Shown piece by piece: positions 1 to 12,137 of a stretch of 64,000 nucleotides of DNA. Within the stretch, counting starts at the first letter, position 1. Every line of letters starts with the position of its first letter. Source of the DNA: Lepiota brunneoincarnata. Its lineage: Eukaryota > Basidiomycota > Agaricomycetes > Agaricales > Agaricaceae. A program made the translations under genes and the position numbers. The notes beneath the pieces were generated by a model, which saw only the letters and a list, made by a program, of their open reading frames with translations, did not search any database and was not told the origin of the DNA. Location: assembly GCA_023014365.1 (NCBI GenBank), contig JAEBUN010000002.1, positions 3,472,001 through 3,536,000 of the forward strand, given 5' to 3'.

Positions 1-1309
1 ACTGGGACTCTATTATCCTCGCGAATGCCTATTATAATCCCACAGGTGTAGAGCTTTGTTCTTGACTTCAGCATTGTGAGTGGCTTTGTACATTCAAGTC
101 CAAGTAAACTGGATTAAGGTCATGGGAGCTCGATCGAAGTAATTCTCCCCGCCCTGATGAAGACAATACTCGTCCTGAGAATACAGTGCACTGTGGGACT
201 ACAACCTCAAAGGTGGGGATTCTTTCATCTCGTACGACCCTCCAACTCACCCCGGCAATGACAGTGACAATCATTCTCTTTTTTATGGTTACCGGTATGC
301 CCAATCACCCCGAGTTGTACGTCAGTTGTCAACTGATATTGCCGGAAATTATGTAGTTGAACTTCTTGTACGTTTTTTTGTTGCCAGGCTGGCTCTGCAT
401 ATTTGTTGATGGCACCCAGAGTGGTCTGATATCGACAGTTTCTTATGCAGCCTATTGCCTTCCATAAGATGATCAATGCCTTCCCTTTACATGGCTGCTG
501 GATCGATATCCCTTATTCCTCAGGTTTCCTGCTCCAGCGTATGAACACAGCTGCAGGGTCAGCATTTGTTTGATGACGTTCAAAGCTAAAACACTGATAT
601 AAAGCAGGATTTGGCGTCTTGCAAGTACTAGTGCGTAATTTGTGCTTAAAATCTACAAGAAATCTCATTCAATGTAGGCGTCGAGCTTCTATTAACCCTT
701 ATCAAGCTCTACCAAGCCCTGAAGAGACTTGAGCTTACTGGAAACACTCTGTGGGAAAGGATTGCACACACGAAAAATTTCACGCCGGTTATTTACGTGT
801 TTTATCGTGATGTAACGCTTTTCCTCATTCCGTAAGTAGCACGATATCTCTACAAGTTGTATAACTACTCTTAAATGGTGGTGGTTAAACCCATTACATT
901 TGCCAGGATTTTTGGTCAGTGTTGCCGTTGTGTATATGCTATCCACGTCCACCAATAACCACCGACCCAGCTATGACCACAATATCGATAACAGCGGGAT
1001 TATTGGAGTTGTCAGCTCCTGGTGCACAGATTTTTGCCCTGATAAATTGGACACCGTGAGCCATCCATTATCTCCCATAGATGAGATTTTCAATTATTTT
1101 ACCAGGTGGTTGGCACTTATATATTGCATCTGTGTGAGTGCTATCGTTTGAGGGAAATGTATAAATCCAGCTGATGTGATACATAGGGAACGCGGTTGAT
1201 TCTGGACATCCGTGAGGCTAATTGTAAGCTCACGGAATCATTGGTTTCGCGACAAATCTCGACCCTGCAGTTTGAAAACCAAGGATCCAACATGACAATC
1301 ATGGAGTGA
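1..1309 (+). pseudogene. DUF6533-type membrane protein, copy 1, 5'-truncated and frameshifted
   Basis: The exons can be aligned with the better copy at 2.9-4.8 kb. A transmembrane exon at about 150-300 corresponds to the LRIRALW block of copy 2, but carries one extra base (ATAC-A-GTGC near 182) that breaks the frame. An exon near 680-830 encodes VELLLTLIKLYQ and a FYRD motif. The C-terminal exon from about 1190 encodes GTRLILDIREAN and ends with TGA at 1307-1309. This order (LRxxALW, LIK, YRD, RLxLxLRE) is the family pattern of basidiomycete DUF6533 seven-helix membrane proteins, whose function is unknown. The N-terminus lies outside the window. I read it as a decayed tandem paralogue. Confidence 0.55.
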
Positions 1310-2886
1310 ATATGGCGGGATCAGTACTGACGATCTTTGACCATGAGAGGGGGATAAGCTCCGACCTTTCCATTGTGGTTTCGCTATACACTTAGTGATT
1401 ACGGCAATGTAAATAATCCCTTGTGTTTTGCGTTTCATGATAGCATGAACAGTATCTGGAAAATGCAAGGTCTCATCTCGGGCAGTGTCATGTGTGTTGG
1501 TCGAGGGCTTGTCGCTTTTCTCGTAATTACGCATGTCGCTACTGCAAACGGCCTGTTCCGCTATTCAAGCACAAAGTCCCATACAGTTCGACAATCCTTT
1601 CACAAAGTCTGATCCGCTCAGCGGCAGCAGCACCACAGGGGCTCGGGACCTTCGCGGGGGGTAGTATGCACCGCATATGTTAGTTAGCTCAACAGCCGGC
1701 TTGTGCAGATTTCCTCTACCAAGCGCTGTCCATTCCTAAAAGTCCAAAAATCACTGCGACAGTGTTTGTCTGGGCGATGTGGTCATCAGCCGGCATGTTC
1801 TGTCAGGGACTGACTACCGCTAAGCTGTCTTTTTGAGATTACCCGCGCTGAAAATCAGGAGTTAGTGGGTACAAGAAACCGACCCGGTGGAATATGTAGT
1901 TAGACTAGCTTTCGCAAGCTCGACCACTGCGTGTTGTCCACTTACGTCTGGCGCACAGTTTCGCATGGCAGCTCAGAGGCCATCAAGGCGGTGTCTGTGG
2001 TTGGCTCTATGGAGTCCTTCGCAATCCGGCCGAAAGATGTTGCACAGCTCAGAAAGGACACTGGTTGGAAGCATTTTGTGGCCAGAATTCGTCAGAGGTG
2101 CACGTCGGGACTTTTCACGATGGTATTACAGACACTCTGCGCTTGGCGAACCGTACCTGAGTAAATGCAGCGGTGTGGTTGGGAATGATGCCATGATTGT
2201 GTCGAACGAGACCACACTGCCTGCAGCACCGTATGATGTAACTTGGTGTCCAGTGGGAAACGGTACCGAAATGCATCCAATCACATCAGTCGAGTGGGGA
2301 GGCGAGCATCAAGCCGGTTGCTGTTTGCCTCTGCCGGACCCCATTTAGCCCCACTTGCGTGTGGTGACGCCCCATGGCTGCCATTTTATGTACAATTCAA
2401 GTTCAATCGTTTTGCAATCGGCTGGAATAAGTTTTTTGTGAATTGTATCGAGTCGCATTAAATCAAGAATTTATTCCCAACAAAAACAGAATTAATCGAG
2501 AGCTCAAGAGCCTATACATAACTCTGGTACGCATATATATGGAGCATCAATCCAGCGAAGATCAAGCTTTGTATAGACTCATCGACTGTTGTCCCGATAT
2601 CTGATGCATGAGGACCAAAATACAACGGGTTCCTTACTGTACATCTATCGGAAGTGTGCGCGAGTGAGTCTTTGCTTCGGAGCTAACGGGATATGACATC
2701 TTCGTTTCTACCGGAGAGCTCTCATTCATGGCCATATTTTACCACACATCTACACTATTTTTGGGAGTACGCCATCACGACACGATCAGTACCACGACTG
2801 CGGCTCGGATTTAATGAAATGCAACTGAGAGATACACGCGATACACATCAACCGCCCACTTGTTGCCACTTTGACTATGTCTGACC
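1310..2886. other. Spacer between DUF6533-type copies
   Basis: No recognisable gene. A 153-codon open frame at 1887-2348 has no family features, no convincing splice sites and several competing frames of similar length. Confidence 0.4.
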
Positions 2887-4777
2887 ATGGACTCACAGCG
2901 GACGACTTTGCGCTGGATAACCGAGCGTTGCATCTCAAAGGCTGCCTCTACTGTATGACATTTTCTGTAATTGCAGGATGAATCGAAGCCAGCCGAGATA
3001 ACAGCGCACCGCAGTTCCTGTAATCACTTTGCTCATCTACGACGCGCTTCTTCTACTGCCTCGAGAGGTGAATGAACCTTTGTATTCGGCGTACCAACAA
3101 CTCACTTGAGGCACAGGTCAAGCATATACACCGGTATCGACCACCAAGCTCATATGTGAAATACCAACTGATGACTGATCCCGGAACCCGGGTAGAGGAT
3201 CATGGTCGGTGATTCGGGTTGTCTATAATCTAATTCGCATCTTTGCATTTCTACATGTGATGTATGTATCTCAATGACCTCTCTCTTCCTTCAGAAATGA
3301 CCTTACGGAATCCAGAAACGAGATATACTGTAAGGAATCATTTTGTTTATTGATCGATTCGCAGCTGAAACCTGGATTCCCGGCATAGGTAATATGTCAA
3401 ATTTTATTCCTTCCTCTGTAAGTCGATTTGGTGAGCAGGCCAGGGTTTCAACCTGATCATCACTCTCGTTCGTTCAGGTGTAAGAGAGTGGCCCCTGCGT
3501 TTATCTTCGGAAATGCGCATTAAAATCCCTTAGGTGTTGGGCATTAGGGTTAATTTCAACGCTGTGAGTGACTTTTTGCGTAATCATGCCAAACCTCACT
3601 CAACTTCATGCCAGGTCGATGGGATTGATTCTCCCAGCACTGTTGAAGACACTGCTTGTCCTGAGAATACGTGCACTGTGGAACTACAACCTCAAAAGTG
3701 GGTGGGCTGTCTACATATCTCACACGAATGCCGATGGCTCACACTAGTAATGATAGTTACTATCATTCTCGTTTTAATGGTCACCGGTATGTCTAATCAC
3801 CCCCCGAGTTGCACATTACCATTAATTAATATCACGTAGCTGAACTTCTTGTACGTTTATTTGTTACCAGCATGACATTGTGTTATTTGTTGATGATAAT
3901 CAGAGCGGCCTAACATCCCTAATCTTGTTTGTGGTCATAGCCCCTCCTAGCAAGTTCTACAATGTGTTCCCATTACATGGCTGCTGGGCAGATATCCCTC
4001 GGAACTTCGCAACTGCAGAGTCAGTATATACATCATGGCGTTCCAAGTCAGAATATTGACGTCAAGCAGGATTTGCCGACTCGCAACTACTGGTGCGTAA
4101 TCCATGCTTAATTTGCGGGAGGGATCTTGTTGATTAGTACAGGTGTTGAGCTTCTGTTGATCCTCATCAAGCTCTATCAAGTACTGAAAGAACTTGAGCT
4201 TACTGGGAACACGCTCCGAGAAAGGGTTTTACATATGCGAAAATTCACGCCAGTTATCTATGTGTTTTATCGTGATGGAACGCTATTCCTCATTCCGTGA
4301 GTGTAATATCTCTCTACGATTGCGTTCCAATGGATGGTGTCTGATCTTATCACACCCTCCAGAGTTTTCGGTCAGTGGGGATTGACTTTATTCACATCTC
4401 ATGCAAGTCCCATTAATCCCAATCACAGTCGTAACCGCAATGTCGATAATGGGATTATTGCTGGAGTTGTCCAATTCTGATGTACCATTATTCATCACGA
4501 TAGATTGGACACCGTAAGCCACCAGTTTACCCTCGTCCCATAGACGAGACCCTCATTATTTTACCAGGTGGTTGGCACTCGTGTATTGCATCTGTGTGAG
4601 CACCGTTGGCTCAAAGAAAAAACATATATACATCTAAGCTGATGTGGTGTATAGGGAACACGGTTGATTCTGGATGTCCGTGAAGCCGGTTGTGGACTCA
4701 TGGAATCATTGGTTTCACGACGAATCTCAACCTTGCAGTTTGAAAGCCAAGCACTCAGCACCACACGGATGGAATGA
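2887..4777 (+). CDS. DUF6533-type integral membrane protein, copy 2 (multi-exon)
   Basis: Predicted multi-pass membrane protein of unknown function. An exon near 3008-3066 encodes VITLLIYDALLLLPRE, the family's first-helix motif (YDxLLTxxRE), followed by GT at 3067. Further exons encode LLKTLLVLRIRALWNYN (about 3630-3690), IMIVTIILVLMVTG (about 3745-3790), VELLLILIKLYQVLKELEL (about 4145-4205), a FYRDGTLFLIP block, and GTRLILDVREAG ending with TGA at 4775-4777. Introns are about 50-60 bp with GT-AG ends. The start at 2887 is a guess, and the exon corresponding to the FVW..LGK.L motif is degenerate, so the gene may be damaged at its 5' end. It is a tandem paralogue of the copy at 1-1309. Confidence 0.55.
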
Positions 4778-6109
4778 ACGTGATGAGTCCTGTTTTGGAT
4801 GACATTTGATGAAACAACTTGGGTGGGTACAGGCCTCATGTTGTGGCGTTGGCCCCGTTCGTTCACCGCTCAGACATTTCTCCTTGTTCTGCTGCCGTTG
4901 TGGTAGTATTGCTATGCTCAGCCCGTCTTACCGTTTTACGATAGGAAGATCCTATATTGAAATAGATTAAATGAACCTTGTATTATAATCATGTCAGGAA
5001 GTTCTCACATGGTGTTGCGCTTTGTATTAGGTGCTGTAGAGATTGTGATTCAGTAGTTGCCCATGAAAACGGCAACCTCTCAATCAATCTCTTGTGATTC
5101 TAATTAACCGGATCGCTAACTACGTTTGAGTGCCTGTCGTCGAGCTACCCATTCCTTATCTTGGACAATATCTTTGTCTCCATTCCCCCCTCTTTCAACC
5201 TCTAGTTTTGAATTTATGTTTAATTCTTCATTCTGTCGCGTCTCGTTGTATCCATGAAGATATTTCCCTCTCTTATCCCTCTCACATCTGCACACTGTCA
5301 GGTAATGTACTGTATTCTCTATATATCTTTAATTAACCCCTGTTTCGTGTTTGTTTTTAGGAGGTTGTCTTACTGTACTTTACTTTTGCTTTTGAGATTG
5401 CTTCTTTTATCTTCTTCCTGCTCCGAAATATTCATCAAAAATCCATAAATTTTCGTATTTAAGGCCTGTACAACCTGTAGTTAAAGACCAGTCAATTTAC
5501 TGTCCATCCTTTGCACTCTAGCTCGTCTAAAATCGCTCTCATTAACTCTCGAACTTTAACTCTTCTAAAAATATTTGTCTGCCTCATTTTCTCGAGATCA
5601 CCACTCGTTTCACCTTGTTCTTGCATCGCTTTGACTCCGTGGGCACTCCTGGTCGGTCTTGAAACCTAACGATTGTTGGACTCGATCGTGCTCGCGTTTA
5701 TTTCGTGTTTAGAAGGGTTAATCACTCTTCAGTGCCACAATGCTTTCCCACAGATTGGGCAGTGTAAAGTCCTTCCTACCATCTAGAGCTCATTTATTAG
5801 ATTATCACTGCAATGGCACATTCTAGCCAGCCGTCCCGTTTCGCGTGATTCTTCCCTTGCTTTCGCGGTTCCGCCTTCAGGTTGTAAGAATATTAGTGAG
5901 TCCCAGTGATGAACGGCCACCATGGGTGGAATATCAAATTACAAATCATATTCTACATTACGAACCGTGTTCAAGTATACAGTATAGACGTAGACACCCC
6001 TAACTCACACACCAGATCAAGGTCAGGCGCTCAGCATCAAAGCAAACGCACTTATCCCGTCTTACGGGGATCCAAGTCAGAACCCAGTGGGTTCAACCCC
6101 AGCTCATTA
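4778..6109. other. Intergenic, pyrimidine-rich
   Basis: AT-rich sequence with T/C-rich runs around 5160-5410. Only short open frames without family features. I see no gene. Confidence 0.5.
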
Positions 6110-8437
6110 TCATACCCTCGCACGGCGTTCCTCCCGTCTCGGTGGTACGACCCTTCGCGTCTTATCACGCGCTTCCGGACTCTCTTCCCGCCTCCGCACC
6201 GCATGACCAAACGAAGCGTTCCGCTGCCTCTCCCTCCCCCTCCGCTCCATCACTGCGCCCGACATGCCACCCTCACCAGCGACTCCATGCTCAGCACGAG
6301 CCTCAACTCCAGATTGTTCACGGTTGTGCCCACTAGCACCAAGCGTCCTCAACCTGCTTGATGGACTGAGCATACTCTGCGAGCTCCCACCATGCAATCC
6401 GTAGCTTTTGAGTGTCTTGATGATTAAAGCGAGATATAAAAACCCGATGAACGCAACAGAGGTGATTGCGATGCGGGGTCCAAGGATCGCGGCGATGCTC
6501 AGTGGCGGTCGTTCAGACGGATCGGTTTCGAAGCCCGTGCGCCAGACAAATGACAAGATCGTGGCCATGAATAACACCATCGACCTGTTGCATGTGGTCA
6601 GTAAAGCACCGCAGGATCGGGGTGCAGAGAGTATGTCACTTACCAAGCGAGCCATACCGCAGGCATTGCTAGTAATACCCAGACATTCCAGAGAATGAAG
6701 GTCTTGGTCCTTCCTGCCTCCTGTAAGTATTGATTAGTGGGCTGGGTCAATGGACTTCTCGATATGGAACTTACCTCAGCCCACCTGGACGCACGCACCA
6801 TAGTTCTCATCGATCCAAAGCGTACGATGTACATGCACCCGTACGTTAGACTCATTAACGCACAGATGAGAGAGAGGATCGCCGCTGTGCGAATTACGGG
6901 ATCGCTGGAGGCATCGGGTATTTGAAAGACAGTTAAGATGGCACTAGAAAGCATCGCAGAGGATGAGAACACGCTACGTATAATGTTTAGGAGACAGGTT
7001 GACTTACGATGCCAGTAAAGCTGAGACAACGTTCAAGGTTTTCCACTCTCTCAGCAATGAATCAATAAACGCTTCCCAAGAGTGCTTAAACCGCAAAAGT
7101 GTAGGTGTTACAATGGGTGGCGTTAAGGTTTCCCCATGAACAATTGGCAGCTGTCCAAGTACTCCAGGTGCCGTGCGAATGCCATTCGTGGCTCGGGGTG
7201 GATTTCGAGGTATCGCAGATGATGGGGCAGCCCTCTCCTTCCCTACTTCGGCGTGGTGCTGCTGCAGATAGAAATGGTCACTGTACTGCTCATAGGCAGG
7301 AACACAATGCTGCCCAGTCTCAATCATCCTCTGAATATCCGGGCGACTCACTTCCGCCTCCCTGAAAATCCGCACCACACGCGAAAAATACAAAGCGGGG
7401 AGCCTCAGTAACAGAGTGAGGTAAATCAACCTCGGCATCACATCTACCACGAAAATATGTGCGTGGCTGATAAAGTCATTGACGGAAGCAACCATTAGCA
7501 CATCCTCGCAGTTTTGTGCCCCTGTGCTGTTTGATGAGTCCGAGGCCGCCGCGAGTTCAATGTCAGGTGTGATAGGTTTCGTACGAAAGCAAGTGGAGAC
7601 GTTGAAGGCGATCTTGGGTCTGAATGGGTCGATGGGTACAAAAGGTTCTTCTGGTTCTGGACGGTGGTGCCTGTGTAATCCTGCGGAGAGAGTATGGATG
7701 AAACGAAGAGGGGAGACAGCCCGAGAGCGGGAATTGGATGGTGAGCGTGAGTCAAAAGTGTGGCGGGTCGCGGAACTACCATCAGTGGCGCGCGTTGTCG
7801 AGCGGAGTGCGGAAGGTGGTAGAGGTGGGTCGCTTCCTGTCTTTAGGCGTGCGGATGCTAAGGGTTCTGAGGGTTGGTGCCGATGAACGAAGGAATCCGG
7901 ATTAGAAGCGGACGCACCTTGTCCAACACTGAGCGGCGTTGGGAGTGAATGATCACTACCAATCGAAATCCGAGCCCTGTTCGGCGAGCTACCTTCTGAA
8001 GCACTTATGCGAAGGGCAGCACCGCGGCTGCTATGGGTCCCAAACTTGTCTTTCAGCCTCCGCAGGGGTGAGATCTCGGACTCGGACAGGAGCAGTGATG
8101 GGAAGTTGAGCAGTGACCCATCAAAACTACGCCGATGGATCTGCTTCGGGCTCGAGGATGACGGTGAAATGCGGGTGGGTCTTGGGGATGAACTGGATTG
8201 ATGTGGTAGGGCGGAGAGTTTATCGGATGCTGTGGTTGCGTCTGAGTCTGGGACAAGCAAAGTATCAGCGAGCTGTCTTCAAACAAGTTCAGGAAGCCTT
8301 GCGCACCTGTTAGTATCAGACGAGGAACCATTACCTGAAGTACAAGTTTGTCAACTGTTGGTAAAATGAAAGTGCATGACCCCCTCACCTCGTTCATTAG
8401 GATGGCCAGGATCTTCACGGCTAGGAAAAGGGATCAT
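6110..8437 (-). CDS. Membrane protein with disordered N-terminus and C-terminal helices (six exons, 684 aa)
   Basis: Exons on the minus strand: 8437-8389, 8354-8335 (20 nt), 8272-7008, 6943-6775, 6720-6644, 6584-6110. They sum to 2055 nt, an exact 685 codons, with consensus GT-AG ends throughout. Residues about 25-230 are Ser/Pro/Arg-rich and probably disordered. A conserved segment DFISHAHIFVVDVMPRLIY lies near residue 260. Helices follow: LIYLTLLLRLPALY, AAILSLICALMSLTYGCMYIV, TFILWNVWVLLAMPAVWLAW and IAITSVAFIGFLYLALIIK. The C-terminal tail is Arg/Glu-rich. I do not recognise a named family; the layout is one I associate with uncharacterised Agaricomycete membrane proteins. A shattered relative lies at 36.0-37.6 kb, so this is part of a family. 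The start is chosen because the micro-exon model opens the frame cleanly from ATG 8437. Confidence 0.8.
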
Positions 8438-9489
8438 GCTCAAGGAATCCACGGAAAGTCAGGGTCAAGTCTTGTGCGGGAACACCAGTTCGCGGTGTAC
8501 TTATATCACCCCAGCCCTCTGCCATACATTTCCCGTTGCTTCAAGAGGGAAGTCGACTGAAGAGGCCCATTTGGAGCTGGCGGCACGAAACTTCCTTCAG
8601 AAACAGCAGCGATGTTAACGGTCCAAGGTCCGGGACGCCCTCCTGGATTGAGTCAAGTCGGCTGAACAAAGCGTTTTCGAGCATTCGCGGTTGCTGGTTG
8701 CTGGACAGGAGTTTCCGGATTAGGTAAGCTCGGGGAAAATAACACACGCAAATATTGATGCAGCATTAGTGCAGCTGCGGGCCGTTCTCATAATTGTATT
8801 TTCCATAGCGTACCACACTCACAATCAAAATATAATGAGTCAAATAGGCCTTTCAGCACGAACTCTCCATCATCCCCTCCTGTAGGCACTGGGCTAACAG
8901 CAGACCAGATAATCCGGAATATCCATGACTGCAGAGGTTGGACGACGGCTGCCTACAAATTGTGTTAGAATCCCGTGCACAAAGCCAACCTTCCGGTGTC
9001 CTCGGAAAATCCCTTGTTATTATTTCTATTATATACATTCAGAGTAAGTATTCATGGGTGCATATATTCTTTGTGAATGGCTGTGTCCTTGCCCGACTCA
9101 TGGATACCAGTGGATACCACAATATCCGAATTCGTCCTGATTGAATGATGCAAGCTTCGCCGATGATCTATGACACATTGCTCCCAGCGACCAAAGACCC
9201 TGACCTTGGCTTCATACACAGACGCTACAGAGGGCACCTTGGCCACGACGTGAGCTATGATCTCTTCCTTAATACGTTTCATTCATACAGCTTTGACAGC
9301 GATCACCCCCGAAAGACAGAAAGTTTATACCCGACGCAGTACTACGAATGTTGCCTGGCTATGGGGAAGTAGCACGCAATTTATCAGGGCGATCCGTAAG
9401 CGCGAACTCATCTCGTGGATAAACAAAGCGGTCACTCGTATTCATGAAATTACCAGGGGTTACTGTAGATATTCCAGAGAGCGATAAGC
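8438..9489. other. Intergenic
   Basis: Upstream region of the minus-strand membrane protein gene and of the TPR-CHAT gene. Only short frames; nothing recognisable. A TAA about 20 codons before ATG 9545 closes the TPR frame. Confidence 0.45.
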
Positions 9490-9544
9490 TGCGCTGCAAG
9501 AAGCAGTTGAGCTCACTCCTCCGGGTCATCCAGACCTACCTCGG

Positions 9545-11080
9545 ATGCTCGGTAATCTAGGAACCTTGCTCAGGTCCCGGTTCGACCGCACCGGAGACCT
9601 CGCTGACATCGGCGAGGCGATTACCGCGCAACAGAGAGCCGTTGAACTCACTCTTCCCAAGCATCCAAACCTGCCTCTTAGGCTTTGCAGCCTCGGCAAT
9701 TCACTGAAAACTCGGTTTGATCGGTTGGGCGACCTTACAGACATCCAGGAAGCGATATCCCTGCAGCAGAGAGCTATCGAGCTCACCCCTCCTGGCCATA
9801 CAGAGCTGCCTCGCAGACTTGTCAACCTCGGAAATTCTCTGCAAACTCGGTTCAACCGTGTCGGCGATCTTGCAGACATTCGGGAAGCAATATCTATGAA
9901 GCAGAAAGCTGTCGAGATTACCCCTCCCGGTCATCCAGACCTGCCTCTTAGACTCAGCAATCTCGGAAATTCTTTACATCTTCAATTCGACCGCATGGGA
10001 GACCTCGAAGATATTCATGCGGCAATATCCGTGAAGCGGAAAGCCGTCGAACTCACACATCTTGATCAGGCGGAGATGCCTCGCAGACTTATCAACCTTG
10101 GAACTTCACTCAAAGCACGGTATCGCTACCTGGGAGACCCCGAGGATATCCGAGATGCTATATCCATGCAAAAGAGAGCTGCTGAGCTTACCCCCCCTGG
10201 CCACGCAGAGTTGCCTCACATACTTATCAACCTCGGAGTCTCATACCACTACTCGCTTCAACCATACGGGAGACCTTGCAGACATCCGGGATGCAATATC
10301 TGTGGAGCAGAGAGCTATCGAGCTCAGTCCTCCTGGCCATCCAGACTTGTCTTTCAGGCTTGGAAATCTTGGACTGTTCATTCCAAACTCGCTTCCACTG
10401 CATGGGGGACCTCACGGATATTCATGAGGCGATATCTATGCACCAGAAGGCAGTTGATCTCGCACCCCCTGATCATGCACAGCTTGCCTACCTTGCTTGA
10501 CAATCTTGCAAGTTCATTCCAGTCCCGGTTTGACCGTATGGGAGCTTTTGTGGATATCCAAGAGGCAATATCTCTGCAGCAGAGAGCTCTTGACCTAACT
10601 CCCCTAGGCCATTCGAAACTGCCCGGTAGACTCAGTAACCGTGCAAATTCATTCGAAGCTCGTTTTGGGCACACGGGAGAGCTGCCAGACATAGAGGAAG
10701 CAATAGTTATGCACCAAAAAGCTGTTGAACTTATCCCTCCCGATCATCTACTACTGGCCCCTTTGCTCAACAATCTCGGAACCTCATTCAGCACCCGGTT
10801 CAAACACTCCAGAGACCTCGCAGATATCCAAGAGTCAATATCTATACATCAACGGGCCGTTGACATCACTCCCCCTGACCATGCAGACCTGCCTCTCAGG
10901 CTTGGAAATCTCGGGCAGTCATTGAGAACTTGGTATGATCACATAGAAGACCTTTCCGGTATCCAAGAGGCAATATTGGTACAGCAGCGAGCTGTAGACC
11001 TCACTCCTCCAGGTCACGCAGACCTGCCGGATCAGACTTTCAACCTCGGGAGGCTGTTCCAAATTCGATGGCAGTCCGAG
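9545..11080 (+). repeat. Tandem TPR-coding repeats, about 141-144 bp period
   Basis: About eleven units recur with the core codons for GDLADI.EAI..QQRAVELTPPGH. Units are 60-80% alike by eye. The period and the conserved Ala/Gly positions fit TPR helix pairs with a long proline-containing loop. Confidence 0.8.
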
Positions 11081-12137
11081 CCTGCCACAAACAGCAGAGA
11101 CTCGATCGAAGCCCTTGATTGCTATCGCCGTGCAGCCAATTGTTCCACTGGGGCCCCTTATGAGCGCTTTGCTGCTGCCCGTGAGTGGGCTCGCCTCAGT
11201 CGTTCACTGGACCCACCACAAGTCAATGGCTGCATTTGCGAAGGTGATCGAATTGGTTTCTCACGTAGCCGGACTGGAACAAACTCTGCATAGCCGCCAT
11301 CAACATATTCGGGCTGCTAATGTCTCGAATCTTACCTTGGAGGCAGCCGCTGCGGCATTCTCACTCGGAATGTTTGAAGAGGCCCTCGAGTGGCTCGAAC
11401 ACGGTAGATGCATTGTCTGGACGCAACTCAACAACCTACGTACCCCACTTGATTCCCTTCGTGTCCACAATCCGGTCCTTGCAGCAGCGTGTCTTGGATG
11501 TGTCGAGAGCAGCTCGAGAAAGCAGGTTCTCGTACGACCCCGCAAAACCTTGACACAGAAACAACTAACCAGGAAAAGATGACCTTACAAGCTGAAGCAA
11601 AGCAGCACGTCGAGCTTGCGAGTGAATGGGATCAGCTCCTCGCAACTGTACGAGGGATACCGGGATTCGAAACCTTCCCTTCTCCCAACTCCGGCACCCT
11701 GCTCTGCTTCGAGAGCCTTGCCAGATTATGGTCCAATAGTAGGTCATAAACGTCCACAAACGCCGATGCGATGCTCTTGCCCTTTTTTCCCGATCTCATA
11801 GGTTTTTTCATATCCCACTCCCCAGTTTTTCCTACACCAAAGCATCCAAACTTTGCAAGCAATTGAGTTATGCAAGCCGTCCGTGCCCGCGGATCCGGGC
11901 CAGAGCCTCAGGACGGTGAAGGAGAGCCACAGACGATTGCTGAAGAAATGGCGGAGCCTGAAGCTCAGAATTACAATCACAGGGGAGGACGCCCTGCAAA
12001 AATTGCTATGCCAACTATCAAGGGTGTCCTACGAAGCCTGTGGGTCGATCTAATGAAGCCGATCATTGACTGTCTGGGGTATTCAGTAAGTGTACATCGT
12101 AACTTTAGACAACATATCTGACACTTCATGTCGCCAG

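Noticed and set aside
1887..2348. 153-codon open frame between the first two DUF6533-type copies
   Set aside because: Low-complexity amino acid use, no motif, and two overlapping frames of similar length.
5906..6361. Plus-strand frame of 151 codons
   Set aside because: Antisense to the last exon of the minus-strand membrane protein gene, whose spliced model is complete and in frame.
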